Source: an uncultured Neglectibacter sp.
GTDB lineage: Bacteria > Bacillota > Clostridia > Oscillospirales > Acutalibacteraceae
Reading direction: 5' to 3'
NCBI GenBank assembly: GCA_904419785.1
Contig: CAJFSY010000003.1
Location: forward strand, 62,001 to 126,000
Length of the DNA stretch: 64,000 nucleotides
Shown here: positions 16,544-24,915 of the stretch, one piece after another
How positions within the stretch are numbered: position 1 is the stretch's first letter
Layout of the letters: each line of letters opens with the position of its first letter
The notes under the pieces: generated by a model
What the model was told of the DNA's origin: nothing
The model's input: the letters and a program-made list of their open reading frames with translations, nothing else
Databases searched by the model: none
Translations under genes and position numbers: made by a program

Positions 16544-17322
16544 AAGTCCCTTGTTCTGTGATACGAGACCTGCTGCCCCTGTACCACGACAGCGTGTGCT
16601 CCCCGGAAAGCTGCACCCTCGTGGAGGAACACTTGAAAGACTGCGAAGCCTGCCAAGAGGAGTTCCACAAGCTGGAGGAAAGCCCTTTGCCCCAGGCTGT
16701 AAAGGAAGAAGAGGAACACAAATCCCAAGGGTTGAAAAAGGTAAAACGGACTCTTCGCCGAAGATGGGTGAAAATTGGGATTGCCGCGCTGGTGGTAGTG
16801 ATTCTCTTGGGATTCGTGGGCAATATTGTGATGAGAATGCCGCTTTTAAGCCAGCCCATTGAGTCTGTGAAGAGCATTTCAGTGGAAAATGACCGTCTAG
16901 TCTTAGAAATTGTGGCTCCTGGTGGGATAGGATCTTTCCCGGCCCCTGTCACGGAAAACTCCACGGAAGACGGCACTTTGCTGGTCTTCGCTTCCGTAGA
17001 TAGCCTAGAAAACAGGCTCAATCAGATTCTTTGGGGTGGCGGTGTGAATGACAATGCCATGTCCTATTTTACACCTTTGACTCCGGAAGCATATGTAAAC
17101 TACGGCTATGAACCTTTTGCCCCAAAACGGGAAATGGACAAAGAAACAGAGACGCTCCTCTATGAGGAAGCAGAAAGTTCCTTCCCCGGCGGCGATGTTG
17201 TGGAAGCCTATTATTACACAGGCAATCCCCTGAAATGGGGAGACCAGGACTATGTCCTTTCCCACTTAGAAGACCAGTGCACGTTGATTTGGACCGCCGA
17301 GGACGGAGCGGTCTACCCCTAA
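16540..17322 (+). CDS. Membrane anti-sigma factor with zf-HC2 domain
   Basis: A 260-residue single-pass membrane protein. The N-terminal zinc-binding anti-sigma domain has H31, C35 and C38 (HX3CX2C) plus upstream C20. One membrane helix lies at about 77-98, followed by a 160-residue extracellular domain of no recognised family. It is expected to hold the ECF sigma inactive at the membrane until an envelope signal releases it. ATGA overlap with the sigma gene supports coupling. Confidence 0.88.
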   Translation: MKVPCSVIRDLLPLYHDSVCSPESCTLVEEHLKDCEACQEEFHKLEESPLPQAVKEEEEHKSQGLKKVKRTLRRRWVKIGIAALVVVILLGFVGNIVMRMPLLSQPIESVKSISVENDRLVLEIVAPGGIGSFPAPVTENSTEDGTLLVFASVDSLENRLNQILWGGGVNDNAMSYFTPLTPEAYVNYGYEPFAPKREMDKETETLLYEEAESSFPGGDVVEAYYYTGNPLKWGDQDYVLSHLEDQCTLIWTAEDGAVYP

Positions 17323-17335
17323 AGACACAAAATGA

Positions 17336-17370
17336 AAAACCCCCGAACCAGTAATGGTTCGGGGGTTTTT
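17336..17370. terminator. Intrinsic terminator after anti-sigma gene
   Basis: AAACCCCCGAACCA pairs with TGGTTCGGGGGTTT around GTAA, followed by TTTTT. The 119 bp that follow before the convergent GH13 gene show nothing else. Confidence 0.92.
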
Positions 17371-17489
17371 GCGCAATTCAACAAGAGCGTGGACAGGATA
17401 TTTTCCTCTTCCACAGAACGATACCGTCCAAAAGTGGCCGGCGGATTATCCCGCACAGTCATGCCCTGCAAACCAACCTGAGCACCCTG

Positions 17490-18818
17490 TTATCCCATCT
17501 TGTAGATCTTCACCTCATAGCCTTTCAATTCTACGGTGCCGTTGAGACTGGTTTTCTCCCCGGTAAGCAATTCGGTGGTGGGGCCGTGATAGGCGCACTC
17601 CATCTGGCAGGGATTCTCCTCGGCGTTCACCGCCAAAATGACTGTTTCTTCCGGGCACTGCCGCACCATGATCCACTGCTTGTTCCGCAGGGTAAGATTC
17701 TTAAAGTCGCCGTCTCTTAGTGCTTTGCTCTCCGTTTTGATGCGGGAAAGCTTGCCGATAAATTCTGTCAATTCATTTTCCTGAGGTTTCTCAAAGCAGG
17801 GACGCAGCGCCGGGTCGCCTTGATGCTTTTCGCCCTCAGCGCCCCACTCGCTGCCGTAATAGATGCAAGGGATACCAGGCATACAGAACAGCACGGCGTA
17901 CAGACCGAAGATCTGTTTCTTATTCTGCAAAATGCTGTAAAGCCGGGTCACGTCATGATTATCGGCGAAGGAAAACAAGTGCATTCCCTTGTAGAGAGTC
18001 CACTGCTCCGGGCCGAACTGCCGGGCCAGGGAATGGGCGATCTCAAACATGTTCATAGAATTAAAAGCGGAATACAACCCTTTATAGCACTCGTAGTTGG
18101 TGGCGCTGTCCAACATCTCCGGGTTGACGATGCGCTTATAGTCCCCGTGGATCATCTCCCCCAGCAGGAAGAAGCCCTCGTCCTTTGCCCGCACATAGCT
18201 GTGAAGCCGCCGCATAAAGTTCTCGTCCAGCATGTAAGCCACGTCCAGCCGCAGGCCGTCGATGGAAAATTCCTCTATCCACTGGCCTACACATTCCAGC
18301 AGATGGTCCACCACCGCCGGGTTTTGCAGGTTCAGTTTCACCAGCTCGAAATGGCCTTCCCAGCCCTCGTACCAAAAGCCGTCGTGATAGCCGCTGTCGC
18401 CCCCGAAATTGATGTGGAACCAATCTTTATAGGGGGAAGCTTCCCGCTTTTCCTGCACGTCCCGGAAAGCCCAGAAACCGCGGCCCACATGATTGAACAC
18501 ACCATCCAGCACCACGCGGATGCCCGCCTGATGCAGGGCGTCACAAACTTCTTTAAAATCCTCGTTCGTGCCCAGGCGGCAGTCGATCTTGCTGTAATCC
18601 CGGGTATCATAGCCATGAGAATCGGATTCAAACACCGGAGAGAAATACACCGCGCCAATCCCCAGCTTCTGCAGATGGGGAATCCATTCTTTCACTTTGG
18701 AGATACGGTTGGCGGAAACGCCGTCGTTCTGAAAAGGCGCGCCGCAGAACCCCATGGGATAAATCTGATAGAACACCGTGCTTTCCGCCCAGTTTTTCTG
18801 GGCCTTACCCTGTAACAT
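17490..18818 (-). CDS. GH13 alpha-amylase-family glycosidase (cytoplasmic)
   Basis: A 442-residue TIM-barrel glycosidase without a signal peptide. The conserved regions are present: DGVFNHVG (105-112), nucleophile D192 in DGLRLDVAY, acid/base E221 in FFLLGEMIHGD, and stabiliser D289 in FADNHDVTR. The short N terminus without an extra beta domain, and FYQIYPMGFCGAP, suggest a maltodextrin-degrading or alpha-glucosidase-like intracellular enzyme. The exact bond specificity cannot be read. It lies downstream of the M18 peptidase gene on the same strand. Confidence 0.93.
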   Translation of the reverse strand: MLQGKAQKNWAESTVFYQIYPMGFCGAPFQNDGVSANRISKVKEWIPHLQKLGIGAVYFSPVFESDSHGYDTRDYSKIDCRLGTNEDFKEVCDALHQAGIRVVLDGVFNHVGRGFWAFRDVQEKREASPYKDWFHINFGGDSGYHDGFWYEGWEGHFELVKLNLQNPAVVDHLLECVGQWIEEFSIDGLRLDVAYMLDENFMRRLHSYVRAKDEGFFLLGEMIHGDYKRIVNPEMLDSATNYECYKGLYSAFNSMNMFEIAHSLARQFGPEQWTLYKGMHLFSFADNHDVTRLYSILQNKKQIFGLYAVLFCMPGIPCIYYGSEWGAEGEKHQGDPALRPCFEKPQENELTEFIGKLSRIKTESKALRDGDFKNLTLRNKQWIMVRQCPEETVILAVNAEENPCQMECAYHGPTTELLTGEKTSLNGTVELKGYEVKIYKMG

Positions 18819-18919
18819 ACAGTATCCTCCTTTGGAAAATATCGCTTACAGCCATCGAGCGCCGCAAAAACCCCGATGCCGTTTCACTGCCAGCATCCCG
18901 TTGTGTTTGTTCCAGGCCG

Positions 18920-20206
18920 TCATACGATCTGATAGGTGTCACGCCCCTGGCAGGTGACGACGCTTTGATAAAAAGCTTTCATGGCCCGGATCATGTACTC
19001 CAGATCCTTAGCGCCCGCCGTCTCATAAGGGGAGTGCATAGACAGCTGGGGCAAGCCGATATCCACTGTGGGCAAAGCCACATGGGAGCCGGACAGGTTC
19101 CCCAGCGTTCCGCCGCCGGGGATTTTGGAATGGTTATAATACACCTGCACCGGTACATCTGCCTGCTGGCAAATGCGCTGGAACACCCCGGCAGTCAAAG
19201 CGTCCGTAGCGTAACGGGGACTGTGCTTCACCACCACGCCGCCGTTTAAGTAGCAGCGGTTGGTAAGGTCGGATTTTTCCGGGCTGTCGGGATGGACGGC
19301 GTGGGCGTTATCCGCGGAGAGCATCATGCCTCCGGCGATAGCCCGCAGCATCTCCTCCCTATCTTTCCCACAGGCCAGGCAGACGCGTTCCAACACGTCA
19401 GAAAGGAAGGTGGAATCCGCGCCCTGGCGGGTCAGGCTGCCGATCTCCTCATTGTCAAACAAGGCGCACACCGTCACGTTTTCCGGGTTCTCCCCTTCCA
19501 AAAACGCTTTGGCCGCTGAGAACACGCATTCCAAATCATCCAAGCGGGGGGCTGCGATAAATTCTTCTTCCGCCCCAAACACCGTGCCCCTCTGGCGGCT
19601 GTACAAATACAGGTCCCAGGAAAGGATATCCTCCGGGGAAACCTGGGCGCTTTCGGCAACTAACTTTAACAAGTCAGCCTCGCTGCCCCCCAGCAGGGGA
19701 AGGGTATCCTTTTGGGTATCCAGCTTCACTCCATCGTTGACGCCACGGTTCATGTGGATAGCCACACCGGGGATCACCAACAGGTCCCGGCAGATATCCG
19801 CCAGCACCCCTTTCACTCCGGAATCGGTGCGCACCGCCAGCCTTCCCGCCACAGAGAGGGGCCGGTCTGTCCAAAGGGCCAGCTGCATCCCGCCATAAAC
19901 TTCGGTATTCAGCTTGGTATACTGGTCATCCACCCGCAGCTCAGGGCTTTCCTTTACTTTGAAGCAAGGGGAATCACCATGGGGCGCCACAACAGAAAAG
20001 GCTTTAAAATCCTTTTTCGGCACCTTGAACGCCATCAGCGCGCTCATGCCCCGGGTCACGAAATACTTTCCACCGGCGGTAAGTTTCCACGAATCCGTTT
20101 CCAAAAGCTCCTGAAACCCTTGCGCTTCCAGCATATCCCGCACCGCGGCAACCGTATGGCTGGCTGTGGGAGAGCGTTGGATGAAGTCAAATAATTGATG
20201 AATCAT
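18920..20206 (-). CDS. M18-family zinc aminopeptidase
   Basis: A 428-residue cytoplasmic metallo-aminopeptidase of the aspartyl aminopeptidase family. Metal and catalytic motifs in order: APHGDSP (His ligand), FDNEEIGS (catalytic and metal Glu), SADNAHAVHPD (Asp ligand) and the C-terminal SMHSPYETAG (last His ligand). It forms a large tetrahedral dodecamer in characterised relatives and removes acidic or neutral N-terminal residues. AGGAGG lies upstream of the ATG at 20206. A 209-bp gap separates it from the GH123-like gene. Confidence 0.94.
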   Translation of the reverse strand: MIHQLFDFIQRSPTASHTVAAVRDMLEAQGFQELLETDSWKLTAGGKYFVTRGMSALMAFKVPKKDFKAFSVVAPHGDSPCFKVKESPELRVDDQYTKLNTEVYGGMQLALWTDRPLSVAGRLAVRTDSGVKGVLADICRDLLVIPGVAIHMNRGVNDGVKLDTQKDTLPLLGGSEADLLKLVAESAQVSPEDILSWDLYLYSRQRGTVFGAEEEFIAAPRLDDLECVFSAAKAFLEGENPENVTVCALFDNEEIGSLTRQGADSTFLSDVLERVCLACGKDREEMLRAIAGGMMLSADNAHAVHPDSPEKSDLTNRCYLNGGVVVKHSPRYATDALTAGVFQRICQQADVPVQVYYNHSKIPGGGTLGNLSGSHVALPTVDIGLPQLSMHSPYETAGAKDLEYMIRAMKAFYQSVVTCQGRDTYQIV

Positions 20207-20370
20207 AGCAGCCTCCTTTTATAAAATTCCAACGTATTTTTTCGAAAATATAAGCGTTAAAAAGCCCATCTGCACTCTGTCCATGGTAAACATCCGCCGT
20301 TTGCTGCATGTACCACGGAAGAGCGGTCCTATCTTTAAAACTCCGAATTTTTCCGTCCGCGAATGCTGAA

Positions 20371-20417
20371 AGAGCCAAAGCCGCCCCCTTACAGACAGAT
20401 TTGGCTCTCTTTTTTTA
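20371..20417. terminator. Intrinsic terminator at end of GH123-like gene
   Basis: AGAGCCAAA (20371-20379) pairs with TTTGGCTCT (20400-20408). The longer T tract (CTTTTTTTAC) lies on the plus side, while the minus side has TTTC. It ends the minus-strand GH123-like gene and overlaps its stop codon region. The rest of 20207-20370 shows no gene. Confidence 0.65.
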
Positions 20418-22043
20418 CAAACGCTTCTCGATCAAGCTGTTCAGCTGCTCCCGGGCCAAAAGCAGTTCTTCCGCCTTTTTAGGATATTGAGAGAACGTCA
20501 TCTCTCCATAACCAGGCAGCACACAGGCGCCGGGGTCCTCCCCGGTCAAAGAACAGGCCAGCTCCAAAGCCCGCATGTCTTGCAGCCCGTGATGGAACAC
20601 CTTCATCCGCAGGGACTGGACAGGCCCGTCCTCTCCCGGATACACGGAGAAGGGGTCGCCTCCAGGAAACGCCCCCAGGGCGTCCGTCACACGCCAGGGG
20701 TCCAGCTTTTTGCGGGAATTCTGGCTGTACCAGAAGTTATATCCCCAATGGAGGAAACCGGATATCTGGAATTTATGCAGCTGCCATCCCGTGATGCGGT
20801 TGCGGGCAGAGGGCATGGCCAAAAACCGGTTGGCCACATCCAACCCCTGGGCGCAGCAATAATACGCCCAAAGACCGGGAACTTCCCGCTCTAAAAACGG
20901 CCCGATATGGTTGGTAGCCACAACCGGGTGATCCACCAGACCCTTGTCGTAAAAAGCGGGGTCCGACAAAGCATCGTACAAGGGGAACTCTCCCAGATAA
21001 GGCGTTACCAGTTCCCTAGCCCGGCGGTAAGAATCCAAATGCTCCTCTCCCGGCTCATCGGAAATATGGAACACCGCTTTCCCGGAAAGCCCTTGCTTAC
21101 GCAGGAAAGCTGTAAGCTCCGGCAAAAGCTGGCTCAAAAACCCAGCGTATTCCTCCGAGGCCGCAGGAGTATCCCAGCCAAAAAGCCTGCGCTCCACGCC
21201 ATGCTCTGTCCCATAAACCGCCGGAGCGGATTTTGCTCCCCACTGGGTAAACAAATGGGACATTTCAAAATGCTCTACGCCGCAGCGGCGAGCCATAGCG
21301 ATAAACCGCTCCAGCAGGGAGAAATCGAACCGGTACTGCTGCCCCTCTTTTTCCACGCCTACCAGCTGGGTGCAAGGCCGGGTCTTTCCCGGCTCCGTAT
21401 CCAGGGGCGGGGTAAAGATGGGGGTAAGCACCATGTTCATGCCTTCCTCAGACGCCGCTTTCAAAAAGCGTTCCCAAAGCTCCCAATGCTTTTGAGAATA
21501 CACCGGCGTGTGGTAATAATCGGCTAAACAGTCCCCGTGGAACCACTGTGTATACAAAAGCTTCTGCTCCGGCAAATCCGCCCCCACAACATGGAGTTCC
21601 ACCGTGCAGGCTGCTTCCTCATTCCCGCCGGAAAACCGCAGCGTCACCGGGTAATCCCCTGCGGGGAACCCTTTGGGGATCTTCCCGTTTACCCACAGCA
21701 CAGTGGGAAAGAAAGAGCTCAACTCCACCGTATTGCCGTCCACAGGCAGCAGCGGATCAGGGAAAATCCCCGGCTGAACCGTAATGTAGTTCCCATCTTG
21801 GGCATCGGTGGGGTAAGCGGGCAGGGAGCAAGGCACCTGGCCCACTTGGAATACTTCCACAAAATCCGCCAAGGGCGACTCCACCTGAATCTCCACCGGC
21901 ACATTTCCCCAGCCTTCCCGCTGGAGCACCACCTGCCAGGCGAACTCTTCGCCGCCCAAGCAGCTGGCTTTCCGCCATGGAGATACCTCGATCTGCTGTC
22001 CTAGAAAGATTTTTTCCAGTGAGGAATACGCTTCCGCCTTCAT
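20415..22043 (-). CDS. GH123-like glycoside hydrolase (DUF4091 domain)
   Basis: A 542-residue protein with an N-terminal beta domain (about 20-155) and a C-terminal TIM-barrel domain of the DUF4091/GH123 type. The family's catalytic Asp-Glu pair is seen as D329-E330 in AVFHISDEPGEEHL. GITGW..HK-like and FLHWGYNFWY segments also fit the family. Characterised GH123 enzymes are exo-beta-N-acetylgalactosaminidases using substrate-assisted catalysis, so host glycan or glycolipid breakdown is plausible. There is no signal peptide, so it probably acts on imported sugars. Confidence 0.85.
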   Translation of the reverse strand: MKAEAYSSLEKIFLGQQIEVSPWRKASCLGGEEFAWQVVLQREGWGNVPVEIQVESPLADFVEVFQVGQVPCSLPAYPTDAQDGNYITVQPGIFPDPLLPVDGNTVELSSFFPTVLWVNGKIPKGFPAGDYPVTLRFSGGNEEAACTVELHVVGADLPEQKLLYTQWFHGDCLADYYHTPVYSQKHWELWERFLKAASEEGMNMVLTPIFTPPLDTEPGKTRPCTQLVGVEKEGQQYRFDFSLLERFIAMARRCGVEHFEMSHLFTQWGAKSAPAVYGTEHGVERRLFGWDTPAASEEYAGFLSQLLPELTAFLRKQGLSGKAVFHISDEPGEEHLDSYRRARELVTPYLGEFPLYDALSDPAFYDKGLVDHPVVATNHIGPFLEREVPGLWAYYCCAQGLDVANRFLAMPSARNRITGWQLHKFQISGFLHWGYNFWYSQNSRKKLDPWRVTDALGAFPGGDPFSVYPGEDGPVQSLRMKVFHHGLQDMRALELACSLTGEDPGACVLPGYGEMTFSQYPKKAEELLLAREQLNSLIEKRL

Positions 22044-22164
22044 CGTATATCCCAGCCTTTCCGGCCCCTTTTAAACAGGAGCGCCAAAATGTTTGATATG
22101 GTATATCTCAACGCGCACTCTCTCCCCCAGGGAAAGAGCCGCGCTTTTGCACTAACTAGGAACA

Positions 22165-23040
22165 CTATTCGAATGAATGGAAGTCCGGAATATACTGCCG
22201 GCCTTTGGCTGCCCTCCCCTGGGTAAAGCCGTCCAGCCCCAGGTCGAACAGGGCGTCCTCCACCTTTTGCTGTTCCCGGCGGGTGATGGGCCTTTGCAGT
22301 TCGGGAAAACCGGACAAATCTCCGCAGGGAGTGTACTGTGCCATCAAGCTCACAGGGATGCCCGGAAACTCCCTTTTGATGCGTTCCAAAGCGGCAATGG
22401 AATTTTTCGTGTGGCCGGGCAGGATCAAATGGCGGATGATCACACCGCGTTCCATCATGCCGTCCTCCCCATATGCGGGAGCGCCTGCCTGCCGCACCAT
22501 CTCGTGGATGGCCGCCCGGGCTGTTTCTGGATAATCCCTGGCCCGGGAAAGCCGGAAAGCCAGTTCCGGATCGTCATATTTATAATCGGGCAGGTAAATA
22601 TCCACCAAGCCCTCTAACATGCGCAGTGTCTCCACCCGCTCATAACCGGAAGTATTATACACCACCGGCACAGGAAGCCGTTTTATAAGCAGCGCTTCCC
22701 GTATCTTGGGTACAAAATGGGTGGGAGTCACAAGGTTGATATTGTGAGCGCCCTGCTCCACAAGGGAGAAGAAAACGGCGCTCAATTCCTGGGGAGTGAC
22801 TTCTTTTCCCCGGTTGGGGCCATGACTGATCTCCCCGTTTTGGCAAAAGACGCAGCCCAGCGTGCAGCCGGTAAAGAACACCGCCCCAGAACCCCTCTCC
22901 CCACTGAGGGGAGGCTCCTCCCAAAAATGGAGGGCAGCCCGGGCTATGCGGGCGGTTTCCCCGCTGCGGCACACACCGTTCCCAGTTTCCTCCCGGGGGA
23001 CGCCGCAATTTCTGGGGCACAAACGGCAAGCGGCAATCAT
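22165..23040 (-). CDS. Radical SAM protein, PflA-related
   Basis: A 291-residue [4Fe-4S]/S-adenosylmethionine enzyme. The radical SAM motif is C59-x3-C63-x2-C66 (GCTLGCVFCQN). A second N-terminal Cys set (C5, C8, C12, C24: CRLCPRNCGV...GVC) may bind another cluster or zinc. DIYLPDYKY and LMAQYTP are typical of the YraX/PflX group of pyruvate formate-lyase activase-like proteins, whose substrate is mostly unknown. It overlaps the upstream fused gene by 4 bp on the same strand. Confidence 0.88.
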   Translation of the reverse strand: MIAACRLCPRNCGVPREETGNGVCRSGETARIARAALHFWEEPPLSGERGSGAVFFTGCTLGCVFCQNGEISHGPNRGKEVTPQELSAVFFSLVEQGAHNINLVTPTHFVPKIREALLIKRLPVPVVYNTSGYERVETLRMLEGLVDIYLPDYKYDDPELAFRLSRARDYPETARAAIHEMVRQAGAPAYGEDGMMERGVIIRHLILPGHTKNSIAALERIKREFPGIPVSLMAQYTPCGDLSGFPELQRPITRREQQKVEDALFDLGLDGFTQGRAAKGRQYIPDFHSFE

Positions 23041-24728
23041 AAAGCGCCGCCTTTAAGGGCCAGCATGGCGCAGTTGCTGCCCCGCTGCCCACGGGTTTTC
23101 CGGTGGGAGAAGATCAAGTCGCTTTCGCACATGGTGCACACGCCGCCAATGGTGATGTTCTCAGCCTTTACGCCGGCGCCCAGCAGGAACTGCCGGTTGC
23201 ACTCCCACAAATCCACATGATATTTCTCCCGCTCCGGGCCGGCCACGAATTTCTCCGCTCCGTCAAGCTTCAAAAATTCCGCCGCCACCGGCTCATCTAC
23301 TTCAAAGCACTCTTTGCCAATAGACGGCCCTACAGCCACTTTCAGGCTTTCCGGCCTGGTGCCGAACTCCAAGGCCATGCGCTCCACCATGGCTTTCGCC
23401 ATCCCCGCGGCGGTTCCCCGCCACCCGGCATGGGCAAGGCCAATGGCCTGGTGTTCCTCGTCCACAAAGTAAAGCGGCACGCAGTCGGCGCAATAGATCA
23501 CCAGCGTGACTGCCGGGTCGTTGGTGCAAAGTCCGTCGATAGATTCCATATCCTTTTCCCGCCAAATGCCGATCCCTCGCTGGGCGCTGTCCACCCGGCG
23601 GATATTGATATGGTGGTCTTGAGCGCCGCACACCAAAGATTCCGGGTCAAACCCGGCGGCCCGGCAGAAGATCCGGTAATTTTCCGACACACGCTCCGGG
23701 TCATCGCCCCGGCCGAAACCCAGGTTCATCGAGGCGAATTCCTTTTCGCTCACTCCGCCGATCCTGGTGGTAAAAGCGTGGTTTACAGTAGAAAGTCCCT
23801 TCCAGGCGGAAAACCGAAGCACACCCACCCCTTGGGGAAGTTCCAGCTCCATGCCGCCCAAGGAACCTGCTACAGCTTGGCGGGGCTGTTCAATATCGGG
23901 CAATGGGAACGTTTTTTTATTCACGGTCAATCCCTCGTATTTCTGTTTGATGGTAAGCCGCCCGGCAAACAAATGGCCGCAGCGGGTACAGCGGAAATCC
24001 GCCCGGAAGCTTTTATTTTTCAAGCTCCAACGGGTAAGCCGCTGGCTCTCTTCGCCGCATTTGGGGCATGGAAACCGCAAATGGCTCTTTTCCACCAAAG
24101 GACTGTGTAAATCGCAGACATAAGTGGTCTTAAAGGTAATGCGCCGGTAGAATTCCTTGTCGCAGCTGTCGATATACGGGACAATAGCCTTTGCGTCATA
24201 GACTTTCCGCAAAACCGCCAAAGTCATCAGGCTGTCATCCAGCGCCCGGTGATGGTCCATACCGGAGACATCCAGCCCTAAAAGCTCCGCCGCCCGGAAA
24301 AGCCCCACCTGCTCTTTCCTTCCCAAACCGATACGGTCTTGGGTGAACGCCTGCAAATCGCAGTAACGTGAAAGAAACGGCACGGTCTCATCCCCGTTGA
24401 AATAGCGGCAATTCTCGATCAGTGTCAAAATGTCCGAAGTGCCCCAGGTCATCACCACACATTCCCCGGCCCAGCGCTTAAACCGACTCACCGCCTGCAT
24501 GAACGTCATACCGTTGGTAAGGTTCTCATCAGTGATGCTGGTCAGGTTCGCAATGGTGCTGCTGATATGCTTTGCCACCTGAGGCTTGACAAAACAAGAA
24601 AAGGTGGACTTCTCCACAAGGCCGGGGCCGCACTTCACGGCGCCGAACTCAATGATCTCGTTGATATAACCCTTGAGCCGCCGGCTGTAGGTGCCGTTCC
24701 ACTCAAGGTCCAAAATGACGATATCCAA
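23037..24728 (-). CDS. Fusion: DEDDh 3'-5' exonuclease, zinc ribbon, PgeF-type nucleoside enzyme
   Basis: One uninterrupted 563-residue frame with three parts. Residues 1-190 are a DEDDh exonuclease (KapD/RNase T type): D7 and E9 in ILDLEW, D99 in GTSDI, H160 and D164 in HHRALDDS. Residues 221-250 hold a zinc ribbon (CPKCG and CTRCG). Residues about 300-563 are the YfiH/PgeF/LACC1 domain with its zinc ligands in QDHHINI, YCADCVP and LAHAGWRGTAAGM. Start is TTG 24728, chosen because AAAGGAGA lies 8 nt upstream; the GTG seven codons earlier has no RBS. PgeF proteins act on nucleosides and correct muropeptide errors. The fusion suggests coupled nucleic-acid end trimming and nucleoside processing. 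Confidence 0.9.
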   Translation of the reverse strand: MDIVILDLEWNGTYSRRLKGYINEIIEFGAVKCGPGLVEKSTFSCFVKPQVAKHISSTIANLTSITDENLTNGMTFMQAVSRFKRWAGECVVMTWGTSDILTLIENCRYFNGDETVPFLSRYCDLQAFTQDRIGLGRKEQVGLFRAAELLGLDVSGMDHHRALDDSLMTLAVLRKVYDAKAIVPYIDSCDKEFYRRITFKTTYVCDLHSPLVEKSHLRFPCPKCGEESQRLTRWSLKNKSFRADFRCTRCGHLFAGRLTIKQKYEGLTVNKKTFPLPDIEQPRQAVAGSLGGMELELPQGVGVLRFSAWKGLSTVNHAFTTRIGGVSEKEFASMNLGFGRGDDPERVSENYRIFCRAAGFDPESLVCGAQDHHINIRRVDSAQRGIGIWREKDMESIDGLCTNDPAVTLVIYCADCVPLYFVDEEHQAIGLAHAGWRGTAAGMAKAMVERMALEFGTRPESLKVAVGPSIGKECFEVDEPVAAEFLKLDGAEKFVAGPEREKYHVDLWECNRQFLLGAGVKAENITIGGVCTMCESDLIFSHRKTRGQRGSNCAMLALKGGAL

Positions 24729-24745
24729 CCGGTCGTCTCCTTTCC

Positions 24746-24842
24746 GCACAGTGCCTGTGCTCTCGATTCGCGCCTGGGGGCGGTGGGCTAACGCCCACGC
24801 CTATGCAGGCCGTTTCCTCGCGTCCGCGCATAGTGCCTATGC
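24746..24842. repeat. Two imperfect direct repeats, each containing a small covarying palindrome
   Basis: Unit A (24745-24776) and unit B (24827-24857) share about 28 of 31 positions. Each begins with a palindrome: GCACAG-TGC-CTGTGC (24746-24760) and GCATAG-TGC-CTATGC (24828-24842). The two differences are compensatory, so pairing is kept. Another stem, GTGGGC-TAAC-GCCCAC (24783-24798), lies between them. All sit in the 187-bp gap between typA and the fusion gene. Confidence 0.65.
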
Positions 24843-24915
24843 TCTCGATTCCCGCCTATGCCAACCGTTCACTCGTGTCCACTCGAGGCGCCACGTGTCC
24901 AGCCCGGTCACGGGA

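Noticed and set aside
20187-20378. Minus-strand 63-codon frame upstream of the M18 aminopeptidase
   Set aside because: No ribosome site, and it overlaps the RBS and start of the aminopeptidase gene.
24740-24914. CRISPR array
   Set aside because: Only two imperfect repeats with unequal spacing and no cas genes; the repeats are small palindromes.
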